Below are positions 1-11,312 of a DNA stretch of 64,000 nucleotides, in pieces. How positions within the stretch are numbered: position 1 is the stretch's first letter; each line of letters starts with the position of its first letter. Source of the stretch: Plutella xylostella (lineage: Eukaryota > Arthropoda > Insecta > Lepidoptera > Plutellidae). The stretch is taken from contig NC_063994.1 of assembly GCF_932276165.1 (NCBI RefSeq), positions 1,798,001 to 1,862,000 on the forward strand, read 5' to 3'. Made by a program: the position numbers and the translations under genes. A model generated the notes under the pieces. The model was not told the origin of the DNA. It worked only from the letters and a program-made list of their open reading frames with translations, and searched no databases.

Positions 1-1870
1 TGAAAAGAGCTTCATAACGGGGAAAACAGTTTTCAATCAAAAATGTCAATTAATTAAGTCTTAGTAGTTACTACTACACCTAACATTTTATATTTGTGCA
101 ATAAGAAAATAAATAAAATAAACAAAACTGAAGGTATCCAATATCCTGTCTGGTCTCTGTCAGACCACGTCCGGGGCACGTGCGTCTACGGCCGGTCACG
201 AAATACCAAAGTAATAAATATTTATTGCGAACCAATCAATTAATTTATTCAGCCATTCGTTCCCCCATGTGATGCACCCATGTGGCTCAAACATGGCCAT
301 CACACCAGCTAATTGATATATCATTTCGTTTGATTGTCGTTGAAAATGTATCGAATGTTGCATCAGACTTGAGATATTTAGGCACAAAGCACGTGTCGGG
401 AATTGCCTCACTTACCCTACGAGTCAATGGAAATGTATCATTGGTGCTCAAATACTGTGAAGCGAAAGGGTCAACAGGTCAGATTTTACTTATTGACAAG
501 TTCATGTGATAGGTAATTGTTTGCTGTGTATGTAAATATTTAATGTACTATTAAGATGTAAATTGAATATGCTTGGATAACTATTACCTCTTCAGTTTTC
601 AGTCGTTGAATTTCAGCTTCCTGACCTTTACCAAAACATTACCAATCAACTAAATAGGAACAACTATAGGCTCTAATGTCATCACGACTATCATAAATAC
701 GCCTAGATACCTACTCGTTTAACGTTCTTATAACGTTCTTACCTTCCTACATAATTATTTACAGGGAAAACATACAAAGTATCGCGAGTATCGTTCGGAA
801 AACTTTTTATAATAAAAATACGCGTCGTCGCCGCGCAGTCTCGGCCAGCGCTGTATTTCTGGACGACATTCATTTTGTTTCTTAAAACCGCACATTTAAA
901 CACGTGTGACATTTTTATTGATGCTGGAACTTTGAAGATTAAGTTTATTATATTAAAAATAATCGTGTAGATGCTGTAGATTTTTAGGTGAATCGGTTTA
1001 AAATAGGTCTGGTGCTGAAGTGATGAATCTACTTACGTCATGGTTTTTTTACCTCAACTACCCAAATAGTAGAAGAGCTGTGTTATAAGTTCGTCGCTTG
1101 TATTATATACGTAATATGTACCAAACCTATAGGCTTGAGTTGAATCGTAACTCACTAGAGTGACAACATAATAAGCCTGTCAGGATTTGTATGGAAATGT
1201 ACCAATCTTGCGTCTTTGGTTAGTGGTGCAGTACCTACAACTCTTTCCTGTTATTGTTATTGTACAATAAGCAGTAAATTATATATACGTACTGTATGAG
1301 TAGGTATATGTAATTTTCATCGTAACTAAACTGAAGTTTTCCAGAATGGTAGACTGTGGGGCGGCCCTGCCAATTGGATAATTCGACCGGACAGATAAAT
1401 ATCTTTAACAAAAAATAAGAATCAGAAGATACGTTTATAGCAAAACTCTCCATCCAAAACTACAAATCAATCGTTGAAACAGTTTAGCTCATGAATATTT
1501 TGGGTCGCACGAAATTACCGCAAAATTAACAACTCGTTTTCGGGATGTCTTTTCAAATTTACAGTTTTTACTGAGAATTAAAAGTGTTTTTCATTCAGAC
1601 GTATCTCGGTCACATCTAAATTCTGCGGTCTTCAAAAACAAGTGGGAAAGTATACATACCTACCTACTGCTACAAGTCTACAACAGACATCAAAATAATA
1701 TTTATGAATACAGGTAAACCATTATGTTTGTGATAAGTTTTACCACATTATCTACCTACTGATCAAACTGAACAACTTACCCCGAGAAACATACCGTCGG
1801 ATACTTATGAAATATTTTTTTCTATGACTGTGAAGTATGACATGTATTGTATGAATTGTATGAGAACACA
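1..1870. other. Intergenic DNA, no gene seen
   Basis: AT-rich DNA with only short chance open frames (75 codons or fewer) and no convincing splice-site-bounded coding segment. A GC-richer patch near 820-900 could be regulatory, but no core promoter motif was identified there. Confidence 0.5.
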
Positions 1871-1872
1871 AT

Positions 1873-1995
1873 TATATTCCACCAACCCGCACTGGGCCCG
1901 CGTGGTGGACTAGGCCTAAACCCTCCATTCATTGGAAGGATTAAGAGAACCACGTGCCCTGCAGTGGGAACGTGATGGATCGTGATGATGATTCC
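1873..1995 (+). repeat. Dispersed retroelement 3'-end-like fragment
   Basis: The stretch containing CCACCAACCCGCACTGGGCC, then TGGACTAGGCCTAAACCCTC, ending in a GATGATGAT tail, recurs at 51995-52100 and partly at 62320-62390. The shared body with a short tandem tail is what LINE or SINE 3' ends look like in moth genomes. The exact family is not recognised. Confidence 0.6.
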
Positions 1996-2765
1996 ACAGT
2001 CTAGTAGGTACAACTACAAGGTAAAAGTAAACTAAGTATTGAACATTTTAAAAAAGAAGTTATTGATTCTTAATTATATTAATAGACAATGGTGTCTGTG
2101 TATAATAAATAATAATTTCTTGTAAGTACTTATATTAACGTGAAAAATATAACATTTATAAAGTTTTTATACATAACCTTTGATGATAAATGGGACGCCT
2201 CAATCATTAAACATGGTTTCGGTGAATGCACCGACATGTTGGCACAATAAACATGTTTATTCGGGTCACTGCGACACAGGCCCCGGTTTCAGGGAAAAAA
2301 AACACAACGGGAAACTGAAAGGTGCTGAAAGACAACCGTTATTTTAAAATTAGAGCGTTACGTGTCTCATGCTTGTAAATTTGTAAATTTTCAGGCTATA
2401 CATCAGCAACTAAATTGCATAAGTACCTACTAAATGAAAATAGGTTTTGAAAACATAGGCATTCGGATATTCAAAAACTAGGTATATTACCTACCTACAT
2501 CTGGAGTGGGGAAAAAAGGATTGCAACTGAAAATAGTTATTTGTGTAGTTGTGTACCTACTATTATACAAACTTACGGTAAAAAGTGGGACACAACAATT
2601 GACAGAACACAATAACATTTGCCAAACACGATCGTTACACATGGAAGGTATAAAAAGTTGCCCAATTTAGTTATTTTCGTATCTTTTATTGCATTAGTTA
2701 CAAAAAAACTTTCAATCTTACATCTTAGTTCCGTAATTCCGTCTTAATTCACATTTCATACCGAC
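1996..2765. other. Intergenic DNA, nothing recognised
   Basis: AT-rich, without a long open frame, tRNA-like promoter or clear terminal inverted repeat. Confidence 0.4.
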
Positions 2766-2775
2766 AGAATCTATA

Positions 2776-3065
2776 CGTAGAAGACGACCGAATGGCGTAG
2801 TGGTTAGTGACCCTGACTACTGAGCCGAAGGTCCCGGGTTCGATTCCCGGCTGGGGGGCAGATATTTGTTTAAAAACACAGATATTTCTTCTCGGGTCTT
2901 GGATGTGCCCGTAAAATGACAATAGGCCTGCCCCTGTTTACATTGGGACTAACATAACACTGGCGAAAAGTGGGTGCAGCAATGCACCTCTACCTACCCC
3001 GCAAGGGAGTACATTAGTACAAGGTGTGAGTGTTTATTTATTTTATATTATTTTATTTATATTTT
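2776..3065 (+). mobile_element. tRNA-derived SINE with target-site duplication
   Basis: A Pol III promoter-like head is visible: an A box around TGGCGTAGTGGTTAGTG and a B box GGTTCGATTCC, followed by a non-tRNA body ending in CCCCGCAAGGGAGTACATTAG and an AT-rich tail. The insertion is bracketed by the direct repeat AGAATCTATA at 2766-2775 and 3066-3075. The 3' body matches the reverse complement of the element at 3733-3989, so both are one SINE family. It is not a functional tRNA gene, because the head is embedded in a repeat and no complete cloverleaf is followed by a Pol III stop. Confidence 0.85.
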
Positions 3066-3732
3066 AGAATCTATATCTCCCTATTAATATATCTTCCTTC
3101 TTAACCCTTTGTTCTACATACTTATATCAATAAACTTTGCTTCTATTATACCACCGATTCATGAAAAGGTTTGGTAGCAACAAAGGCTATATGACCGGGC
3201 ATATAATCCCGAATAACCGATATGAACGACGGAGGAGTAAATAAAATCTAAATCTCGATTGGAGAGCACGAATAGGCAAGCGTAGCCTGAGCCACGTTGA
3301 GATGCTAGAAAATCAAGAAATCAAATTATTTGATTTGATTTGTATCGTGGTACGTGAGACGCTTTTCGGCATGTAACAAGCCAGTTATATTTTCATCCCT
3401 TGGTACAACACGCTCTTTAGCCGGCTCTAGTTGGTATACTCGTGTATAGAAAAAGTAAAAAATACCTACCCATTAAACTGCACTAGCTAGTCCATTGATA
3501 GAATAATGATACAAGGATAACATTTATCATCATACCGTCAGACGGTATGGCCTTAGTACACGAGTATTTGGATTACTCTGGTATTTCCAGACCAGTGAGC
3601 ACCAGTTTGTTATTAGGATCTTATCTGGAAGTTCTGGAACCCTCTCAGGATATCTAGATAGGATAAATAGATACATAGGTTTAGGAGCTCGATTACGTAT
3701 CTCGGTGTACAGGTATTGCCGATATGAAAATA

Positions 3733-3989
3733 AAAAAACACGCACTCACGCCTTGTACTAATGTACTCCCTTGCGGGGTAGGCAGAGGTGCATTGCTGCA
3801 CCCACTTTTCGCCAGAGTGTTATGTTAGTCCCAATGTAATAGGGGGCGGGCCTATTGCCATTTTACGGGCACATCCAAGACCCGAGAACCAATATCTGTG
3901 TTTAAAAAAATATCTGCCCCAGCCGGGAATCGAACCCGGGACGATCGGCTCAGTAGTCAGGGTCACTAACCACTACGCCATACGGTCGT
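3733..3989 (-). mobile_element. tRNA-derived SINE, minus strand, 13-bp TSD
   Basis: Reverse-complement copy of the SINE at 2776-3065. The B box complement GGGAATCGAACCCGGG lies near 3924-3942 and the A box near the right end. The target-site duplication CGATATGAAAATA occurs at 3720-3732 and 3990-4002. The perfect 13-bp duplication points to a fairly recent LINE-assisted insertion. Confidence 0.88.
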
Positions 3990-4255
3990 CGATATGAAAA
4001 TAGAAAAGTGCTAATTTGGCGGTACGGAAACAGTAACAGCCACTTAAATCTTTTTGAGTTAAAAGTGTGGCGATTTGAAGCGGCCGTTTTAGGGAAGACT
4101 TGAGATTTTCTTCGTGGGTACCGTTGTCTGGAATCGAGGTAGTATTTCTCATTTGAGTAAATTTGAATTCGAGAAAGGGCCCCTGCTTAATGACAATCAG
4201 CGAATCACAGCATTTAACTTGCCGTTATCATTGTCAGTAGTGCAACCTGTAGATA

Positions 4256-4464
4256 TACTTAGGCCCGGGTCTCCTATTTACTCCGTAGGTCGCGTCATGT
4301 GTCACCGCCGTAGGCCGCGTCACGATGTACACTACATCTACGCGCCAACGTCGGCGTGTGAGGGAGACCGCATCAATACATTTCTATAGTGAGCATTGTG
4401 ACGCGGCCTACGGCGTGACGCTGGACGCGAACTACGGCGTAAATAGGAGACCAAGGCCTTAGTT
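4256..4464. mobile_element. Palindromic MITE
   Basis: Two arms of roughly 60 bp are near-perfect inverted repeats. The left arm runs CTTAGGCC, GGTCTCCTATTTAC, then CCGTAGGCCGCGTCAC; the right arm is its complement, ending GGCCTTAG. The loop is CG-rich. No transposase frame is present, so this is a non-autonomous DNA element or its remnant. The superfamily is undetermined because the duplication is unclear. Confidence 0.65.
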
Positions 4465-5235
4465 ACACAATAGACATAATTAGAACACAGTAGTTGAGAA
4501 GCCCTAGGAGTCCTAGGACATTACGAACTATAGTTTTAAGCCCGTTATGACATAAAATCGAACGGATGATTGTTACACTGAGTTATAAAATTATAAAGCG
4601 GCATAATGTGACATAAGTACCTACGCCACTATTAGATAATGTCGTGAAAACGGAAATGAATTCTAACAAATTATTTAAACCGGTATTCAATCGATGTACT
4701 TACCTATTACCTTTATACATTTACCTAAGCCTACATAAGGTATTTACCTAAGGTACATCTGTTCCAGAAATATTATTAAATTTATTAATCCTTATATTTA
4801 AATAACATGTAAATACATTAACTATAAGTAAATAAGTAAACATGCTAAAATGTCTTCTTAAAATCGCACTCTTTATTAACCGACTTCAAAAAGGAGGAGG
4901 TTCTCAATACGTCTGTATGTATTTTTCATGATTTCACAGTACACAGGTGGTACAATTTCATAGTGTTCCTAATAAATAATAAATAGTGTCATTGCCTTGA
5001 CACACTTTTCGTAGCTGATTATTCAATAGGATCACTTTACTTGTATAGGTAGTCACTCATGAAGGCCAAACGATAGTTTAGTGGATATTTGGGTCGACGA
5101 AAATAAAATAGAAAGTGTGTGAGAAATTCTAAACGTGTGAGTCGTGTGACTTTTGAACATATTATAATTGCAATACCAGCAACAAAAAATACATTCCGCG
5201 CTGTAAACGCCTGTAAACGTCAAAACAATTATTTA
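4465..5235. other. Intergenic DNA with one repeat fragment
   Basis: No coding frame. Around 4878-4930 there is a fragment (CCGACTTCAAAAAGGAGGAG) that resembles a dispersed lepidopteran repeat from memory. The rest is AT-rich and unremarkable. Confidence 0.4.
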
Positions 5236-5237
5236 AA

Positions 5238-5434
5238 ACTAGCTGTTCCCGCGAGCTTCGCTTCGCCTTAAAAAGTTTTCCCGTGGGAATCCCGGGATAA
5301 AAAGTAGCCTATGTTCTTTCTAAGGGGCTAGACCAAATTTAATTCCAATCCGTTCATTATTTTTAGCGTGAAAGAGTAACAGACAGACAGACAGACACAG
5401 TTACTTTCGCATTTATAATATTAGTTAGGATTAT
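5238..5434 (+). mobile_element. RTE-type LINE 3' end fragment
   Basis: Contains CTAGCTGTTCCCGCGAGC, CTTCGCTTCGCC, TTTTCCCGTGGGAATCCCGG, a CAGACAGACAGAC run and the terminus CATTTATAATATTAGTTAGG. A second copy with the same order lies at 17975-18190. This is the widespread 3' terminus of RTE-like non-LTR elements in Lepidoptera; only the tail is present, as expected for 5' truncation. Confidence 0.75.
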
Positions 5435-5709
5435 AATTGGAAATCTATTCTGTGGTTTTTTAAAATATACAGTTTCAATAACTGTATGTAGCTATGATGT
5501 AGCTGTATGTAGGTACCGATGACTGTATTTAATTAACTACAGCACATTCAGTAAGGTTATCGCGAAAACAAAAGGAAGTTTCAGGTTCGATCACAAAATA
5601 CTATTTGAACACATCACATTAAAACTTACTTCTGTGTCAAAATCGTATAAAAATAACATCTCTTTACTTTTTTTTTTAGATAGTTATTGTTACATATTAT
5701 GGTGTGATG

Positions 5710-6208
5710 TAGGGCATGCAATACCGGAACTATTTTCAATACCGGTATTGAGTTCCGGTATTGCAACTCAATACCGGGATCCCGGTATTAATACCGGTAT
5801 TAGATTTCCTTGTAATAAATGGCATATATTGTGATTAAAGGTCGTATAGGTCAAAATAAAAGGAGAAAAAGCAATGAAATTCAGTTTTTTGTAATAGATT
5901 TTTACGAGAATTGAGTATTAGAGTTTAAATTTTACAATAAATTTTTATTTTTACATCCAGTGTCCGTTTACGCATGGGCAACAGTAGTATCAAACGGCCG
6001 AAAACTGCATCAAACGGTTGGAAACAAGTGCGCTTTCACAGTACATAGGAATACTATATCTTAATCGCTTTATTATAGCCTAAAAAAGTCCAATTCCGGT
6101 ATTACTTCAATACCGGTATTAAATTTCAATACCGGTATTGAAAAAAGCGTGAATTTTGTCCCTGATACCGGTATTACGAATACCGGTATTGCGGTATTGC
6201 ATGCCCTA
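5710..6208. mobile_element. hAT-type MITE with 8-bp TSD
   Basis: The ends are inverted copies of TAGGGCATGCAATACCGG. The element is flanked by a perfect 8-bp direct repeat GTGTGATG at 5702-5709 and 6209-6216, the duplication length produced by hAT transposases. Both subterminal regions are packed with the palindrome AATACCGGTATT and part-copies of it. There is no transposase frame in the 499 bp. Confidence 0.88.
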
Positions 6209-6216
6209 GTGTGATG

Positions 6217-6660
6217 ATATAAGTAGCTGTGGAAGAGATTGCTTTTAACGAAAAAACGGCATATTTTGCAAACTGCATAAAACTTCAATACTTAATGTAT
6301 TTGTTTTATGAAAAAAGTAAAAAAACTATTGTATCAACAGTAGGCTTGTAGGTATTGAATCATGAACGGAAGATGACGTTATTTTGGAAAGCCATTTATA
6401 ATCTTAATTCATTTCTATACTGATAGTGACTATTACGTTATAATATTTAACAATTTTTAATATCTTATCTTAAGCTACTTAATCCACCACTGCTGTATTT
6501 TCATTATTAATACGGATGTTTGATTAGAATGAGCCTAAACCACTCGTTCATCAGAAATTTACATACTTTACGATTATGACCGATTGACCGTACAAGATAA
6601 ACCTGATGGCATTTCTTACACTGCCCCATATCACGTTGCGTGTTGCGTGAATTTTATAAA
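6217..6660. other. Intergenic DNA, nothing recognised
   Basis: AT-rich, no open frame of note, no clear repeat structure. Confidence 0.4.
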
Positions 6661-6663
6661 CGC

Positions 6664-6927
6664 ATAAATAAATAATAAAAATAAATATGTGGGGAGATCT
6701 TACACACGGCCATCCGACCCCAAGCTAGGCAGAACCTGTGTTATGGGTGTCGGACAGCTGATATATTTACACAAATACATAGATAGATACATACTAAATA
6801 TAAATATCAACACCCAAGGCAAGTACAAATATCTGTCTCTAAACAAATATCTGCCCTAGCCGGTAATCGAACCCGGGACCTTCGGCATAGCAGTTAGGGG
6901 TCACTAACCACTACACCATTCGGTTAA
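6664..6927 (-). mobile_element. tRNA-derived SINE, second subfamily, minus strand
   Basis: The right end carries the complement of a tRNA-like head (GGTAATCGAACCCGGGACC for the B box, CACTAACCACTACACCATTC for the A box), as in the other two SINEs. The body differs, containing GTGGGGAGATCTTACACACG and GTGTCGGACAGCTG. Short flanking direct repeats AACGCAT are visible on both sides. Confidence 0.75.
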
Positions 6928-7331
6928 CGCATGAAACGCATGTACCTAGGTAACATGCGTTTTCTTTGAGATGGACTGTGCATGTGCATGTTTTCTCAAA
7001 AATGATACAAGTTACAAGCAACGTTCGCACATGCATTCACGCAACATGCGGCGTGTTGCGTGGTAGTGTGGGAACCGCCTAAAACAAAACAGGTAAGTAC
7101 TTATCAACTATATACACGATATTCAGCCTGAAGACCCACATCCAGTATCAGCACTCATGTAGAAATAACTTAAGTAAGTATAACAGCCCTCTATTTTCTA
7201 CTGGGGTAAAAAATAAACCTACATTTATTGAACTGAGAATACTTACTACCACAGTAGGGGGGCAAACGAACTGAATATAGTTCAAGGAATAATGCACATA
7301 AAGATTATACGGCTTCATATACAATTATACA
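6928..7331. other. Intergenic DNA
   Basis: No gene. Ends in TACA (7328-7331), the left copy of the target-site duplication of the adjacent LTR element. Confidence 0.45.
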
Positions 7332-7839
7332 TGTGGGACCAGGCGGTGGAAATGAGAACCAAGCTGATTTAATCACTGAATCTCGTTTATTTTAGTTAAA
7401 ACATCTTTTAAAATAATTATTTATATTTGAGCACAACTACATTTTGCTAATCCTCCATTCATCCCGTCAAACTTCCTTTCATAGACAATCGATGCTTTCT
7501 TCCTTTCTTCACACACTCTGAGGCGCGAGCATAGGATTCGATACTATTTTCGAATCTACACGAAGGGTCGCTTTTACCAAACGCGAAACGTATTTAAATC
7601 AAATTTTAAATACATTTTGTACCAACTGACAGACGTATGACAGGCTACTAAATACGTTTAGCATTTGGTGAAATTCCACCTAACATGGAAAAAACAAATG
7701 CCACTTTTGGAACTAACAAATTTGCCTTAGATTTTGACAGTGACATTTGACGATACGCAACGTAAACGGAGGTTTCGAATCCTGTGCTCGGGCAACTGTT
7801 CATCCAAATAATAATAAATGATAATGTTCCATTCCTACA
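7332..7839 (-). repeat. 3' LTR carrying a MITE insertion
   Basis: Matches the LTR at 9172-9401 on both sides of a 278-bp interruption beginning after CACACACTCTG (7520) and resuming at TTCATCCAAATAATAATAAA (7799). In element orientation this is the downstream LTR. Confidence 0.88.
7521..7795. mobile_element. 275-bp MITE inside the LTR
   Basis: Present in one LTR and absent from the other, so the insertion boundaries are exact. The ends are inverted: left CGAGCATAGGATTCGA, right the complement of CGAGCACAGGATTCGA. CTG flanks both sides (7518-7520 and 7796-7798), suggesting a 3-bp duplication. There is no coding capacity. It must be younger than the LTR element. Confidence 0.8.
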
Positions 7840-7996
7840 ACTCGGCCATCCTGCTTACATGCTGCCCTCAGCATGTGCATTTAAAACAACTTAAATGATT
7901 AACCCCTTAACTAATAAACATAAACAAATACGGCATTACACCTTAACTAATAATAATAAACAAATACGGCATTACAACTTAAAACACACACATTCG

Positions 7997-8995
7997 TCAG
8001 CATTCGTTCATCACTTTTATCTTTCTTTCTCCGAATATCACTTCCTTTCTTTTCTTCTTTCTTGTCTTCTTTCTTTTCATCTTCTTTTCCTTCTTTCCTT
8101 TCATCTTTTTAATCTCGTGTATCGATTCTCTTCTTATTTTTCTTCTCTCGTTTGTCACTCGCCTTCTTATCCTTCTTCGCCTCGGTACTACTTGATTTCT
8201 AAACTTTTTCACCTTCCTTGTCTTTCTCCTTGTCACCGGCACCAGAGGATTAGAATATTCTGAGTAACTTCCTTGAATTATACCCTCTCTCAACCATTCT
8301 GCTACTTCTTCCTCCACTAACTTCTCTTCCATCGATGATATACGCGTTGGCCACTGTGCTTCAGGGATATAATCTTTGAGATTAACCTTCATATCGATTG
8401 GTTCATCTCTCATTGTCTTCATTTCATCGTCGCTTTTTACAATATATACATCGTCTACAATAAGGTTAACGTCATTTCCATTATCTATCAACATATTTAC
8501 AGATTTTTCGCAAATTTTCATCAGTTTCTCCTTTTCATTATGCAAACTTTGTTTGTTTACATCGTCTTCAAAACTGTTTGACATTGACATTTCTTGGCTG
8601 TCACTCTGTTCTTCTGGTTCTTCTTCACATGAATTGTGTCTATGGTTGTCATTTTCTTCTTCTGGGTATCTATGCTCGTGCATTTCCTTGCTATTTAATT
8701 CATCAGGAAATTCGTTTTGTAAGGCGGCATTTAGTTCTTCAAATGTTTTGTACGTCTCCTCCGATCTCAGCCACAACTGAGCCGTACCAACGAGCGACTG
8801 TCGAGCGACAATGAGTTTCTGCCGGGCATTCCATCCGAATATCTCGGCATTATCTTCAATATCGGCGGCCCACTTCGCCGAAGAATACGTCGTATCTTCT
8901 CCACTGAATTTTGTTATTCCGCAGAATTTGTCGTTGGACACCATGCTACCAAGCATTGCGTTACTTCTTCCGTCGTTTCTTGTTTGCGTCGTCAT
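7997..8995 (-). pseudogene. Gag/pol remnant of the LTR element
   Basis: A 332-codon open frame. Residues about 25-100 (KFSGEDTTYSSAKWAADIED, then AQLWLRSE) look like an arthropod Ty3/gypsy gag capsid segment. Residues about 100-190 are acidic and low-complexity. Around residues 210-255, WPTRISSMEEKLVEEEVAEW and LREGIIQGSYSEYSNPLVPV match the very start of a gypsy-type reverse transcriptase. The frame then drifts into a Lys/Arg-rich tail without RT catalytic motifs. Zinc knuckle, protease, RT core and integrase are missing, so the frame is a fusion created by internal deletion. It is not a host gene. Confidence 0.75.
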
Positions 8996-9149
8996 TTTTA
9001 GTCTTCGTCTTCAAATATTTAGTGACTAGCGACCAACTTTGTCACCAATCACTTTTTCCAATTAATTTCGTCGTATTTTCGTCTTCGTCTTTAATGGCCG
9101 TCGTCCTGTGTGCTCATCACGCGTCGTTTTTTTCTCATTTCCACGCTCG

Positions 9150-9167
9150 ATCCCGGACGAGCCCCCA
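9150..9167 (-). other. Primer binding site, tRNA-Pro type
   Basis: Minus-strand TGGGGGCTCGTCCGGGAT lies 4 nt inside the right (5') LTR. It is the 18-nt complement of the 3' end of tRNA-Pro, the same primer site known from murine leukaemia-type retroviruses. Confidence 0.8.
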
Positions 9168-9171
9168 AAAT

Positions 9172-9401
9172 TGTGGGACCAGGCGGTGAAAATGAGAACC
9201 AAGCTGATTTAATCACTGAATCTCGTTTATTTTAGTTAAAACATCTTTTAAAATAATTATTTATATTTGAGCACAACTACATTTTGCTAATCCTCCATTC
9301 ATCCCGTCAAACTTCCTTTCATAGACAATCGATGCTTTCTTCCTTTCTTCACACACTCTGTTCATCCAAATAATAATAAATGATAATGTTCCATTCCTAC
9401 A
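9172..9401 (-). repeat. 5' LTR, uninterrupted
   Basis: 230 bp, TG...CA ends on the plus strand, followed by the TACA duplication. It differs from the other LTR by only a few substitutions outside the MITE, for example at 9189. Confidence 0.88.
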
Positions 9402-9518
9402 TACATACATACACACATTATAGAAACGGGTCGTAGCATTTATTCAGTGGTGTTAAGCCGTAAGTATATACCTACATATAGGCATAGACTAATACCTACA
9501 CTAGGTAATATACTTAAT

Positions 9519-9701
9519 ATTATCCTGTCTTCGTCGGAGAGATTTAATTCTTCACTATGTAGTAGCCCTGCTACGCGCTAAGCCTATCGCACAAGTTTAA
9601 GAGGTAGAAAGAAAAAATAAAACTAGGTACTTTTTCGATTAGTTAGTCTGGCCACACTAACAACAGTCTACCTGCCAAACCGCCACCCGTTTAAATTCAT
9701 T
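9519..9701 (+). repeat. DIRS left inverted terminal repeat
   Basis: Reverse complement of 14956-15138, including CCTGTCTTCGTCGGAGAG at the outer end and CGCCACCCGTTTAAATTCAT at the inner end. Near-identity of the two arms suggests limited age. Confidence 0.9.
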
Positions 9702-9750
9702 CTTGTCCGTGCGCGCGCGACGTTCGCACAGGTTCCTACAATATTTAAAC

Positions 9751-11312
9751 ATGTCAAAGCGAAGTCATGAAAGTGCTACGCAAGGTGAATCTCGTGAAGA
9801 GAGATGGCTAAGGAAGTTGAAGTTATAAAAATTGAGTGCGAAAAGAAGTCGGCTTGCTGAAAATCAGCAGATATTACCTCCAGTTGAAGGAGAAGTACAA
9901 ATTGAAGGTACCTACCTATAAAATTTTTACTAAATTTCCGTTGCATTCATCGGAAATGTTAATGTGATATTTATTTTTTTTGAATCCATTGAATTCTTTG
10001 GATAATCATTTGATAGTTATAACATCACCTAATGCATTCATGGGTGATGCCATTTTAATATTTCTAAATTCCCGTTGCATTCATCGGGTCATCATATTTG
10101 GGGGTATTTTTACCTTAGACACTGGACAGATTTTCAAAATTCTTAATTATTTTGTTGTGCCTGTTGTATTCATCGGGCGGTAACGGTAACAAGTTATTTG
10201 AACCTACCCACCAATATTTTTTATTTGGGTTTTTATGGAAAAAAATATCTATTCGAGTTTTTTTTTTTCGTATTCCAGAACATCCCGAATATAATGAGGG
10301 TATATTGGCCGGATCTCAACAGCCCACCCATATAGAAGTTGTGTTACCAGCAGACACCGAAAGAACGGCGCCTATAGATACTGAGGCTGCTGAGTTTAGC
10401 GAAATGACGGAAACGACAGCATGTACGAGCCCTAACTGCACTACGTGCTACGTTATTGAGGAAAATATGGACGTCAGCGATTATGATCCCGATCTGTTAC
10501 GAGAATTAGGAGATGAAGAAGCAGATCCCGCTGAATTCGGAGACGACTTGCAAGCGGATGTTGCCGCAAGATTCCAACGAATATTACAAGATGGTCTTAA
10601 TAAAGAGGAAAAGGATGGCCTTATTAAGAAATACCCTTATCCTAAAAATGTCCCATTAGCCAAAAGTCCAACTCTAAACCCGGAAATAAGCGTTAACTTA
10701 GCGGAGGCGTGTAAGTTAAGAGACAAGAGACTACTTTCAAAGCAAGATCAGCTTGGTAAAACACTTTCAGCTTTGGGAAAGGCATTAACAAATCTGTTAA
10801 AAAAAACACCAGATATTCCAGACGTCATACGTACTCTGAATGACGCTGGTAAATTACTGGCAGACTCACATTATGCCGAGACTGATACTCGGCGATCGGT
10901 CTTAATACCTTTGATTGACAAATCTCTGGCAGATCCATTTAAAGACAGAAAAAGAGATACTTTTCTTTTCGGAGAAAAACTTGGGGATTTAGTAAAAGAC
11001 TCACAGGGCATAAAAAAGACAGGCCAGTTCATTCACCCCGCTCCATCAACGAGTTCAAATTTAAATGCAAGAGGCCCATTGTCCCGAGGAAACCGACAGC
11101 AGCGCGGCGGCCAGTCGTACCATCCACGAGCCGGTGGGCCGAGAAATGTGCCGATGGGCCCGCCATATCAGAACCGACGGCGAGCAGCTCAGTACACAGC
11201 GCAGCAGCAGCCGCCCGCACGGCGCCATGTCGCGCCGCCGCCAGGCCCACCGGCGCCGGCGCGCCGTGCCCCTCCTCCACCGTACCGCCCCTCGACGAGT
11301 CGTCGAGCTTAG
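9751..11312 (+). pseudogene. DIRS gag-like ORF with a probable intron and an early stop
   Basis: The downstream exon, 10279-11312, is open and ends in a Pro/Arg-rich basic tail typical of a nucleic-acid-binding gag. The likely start is upstream at ATG 9751, whose frame opens MSKRSHESATQGESREERW. It meets one TAA at 9826-9828 and then stays open to 9907. A donor AAG|GTACCT at 9907/9908 and an acceptor preceded by a T-rich tract at 10277-10278 would remove a 371-nt intron and join the two exons in phase (G|AA). So the frame looks intron-containing with a single nonsense change. The ATG at 10152 would be intronic and is probably not used. Product: a structural protein packaging element RNA. Confidence 0.7.
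9908..10278 (+). other. Probable spliceosomal intron in DIRS gag
   Basis: GTACCT donor at 9908, then a T-rich tract ending CGTATTCCAG at 10278. Removing it joins exon frames in register. It is AT-rich with a GC drop against both flanks. It contains two imperfect repeats around CCCGTTGCATTCATCGG. Confidence 0.6.

Larger units (their letters stand above)
7332..9401 (-). mobile_element. Internally deleted Ty3/gypsy-like LTR retrotransposon
   Basis: Two LTRs bound the element: 7332-7839 (230 bp plus a 278-bp insertion) and 9172-9401 (230 bp), both starting TG and ending CA on the plus strand. A 4-bp target-site duplication TACA sits at 7328-7331 and 9402-9405. Next to the right LTR, on the minus strand, is an 18-nt primer binding site, TGGGGGCTCGTCCGGGAT (9150-9167), matching the tRNA-Pro 3' end. 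The interior keeps only a gag-like segment and the first residues of reverse transcriptase; protease, most of RT, RNase H and integrase are gone. Confidence 0.88.

Noticed and set aside
2786..2860. tRNA gene
   Set aside because: The A and B boxes belong to a SINE head: the same sequence recurs in three elements with tails and target-site duplications. The same applies to 3905-3985 and 6850-6925.
7895..8263. Ser/Leu/Phe-rich plus-strand frame of 122 codons
   Set aside because: Antisense of the Lys/Arg-rich tail of the LTR element remnant; low-complexity only.
10152..10278. ATG at 10152 as the gag start
   Set aside because: The encoded stretch is hydrophobic, AT-rich and lies in the probable intron; the upstream ATG at 9751 joins better by splicing.
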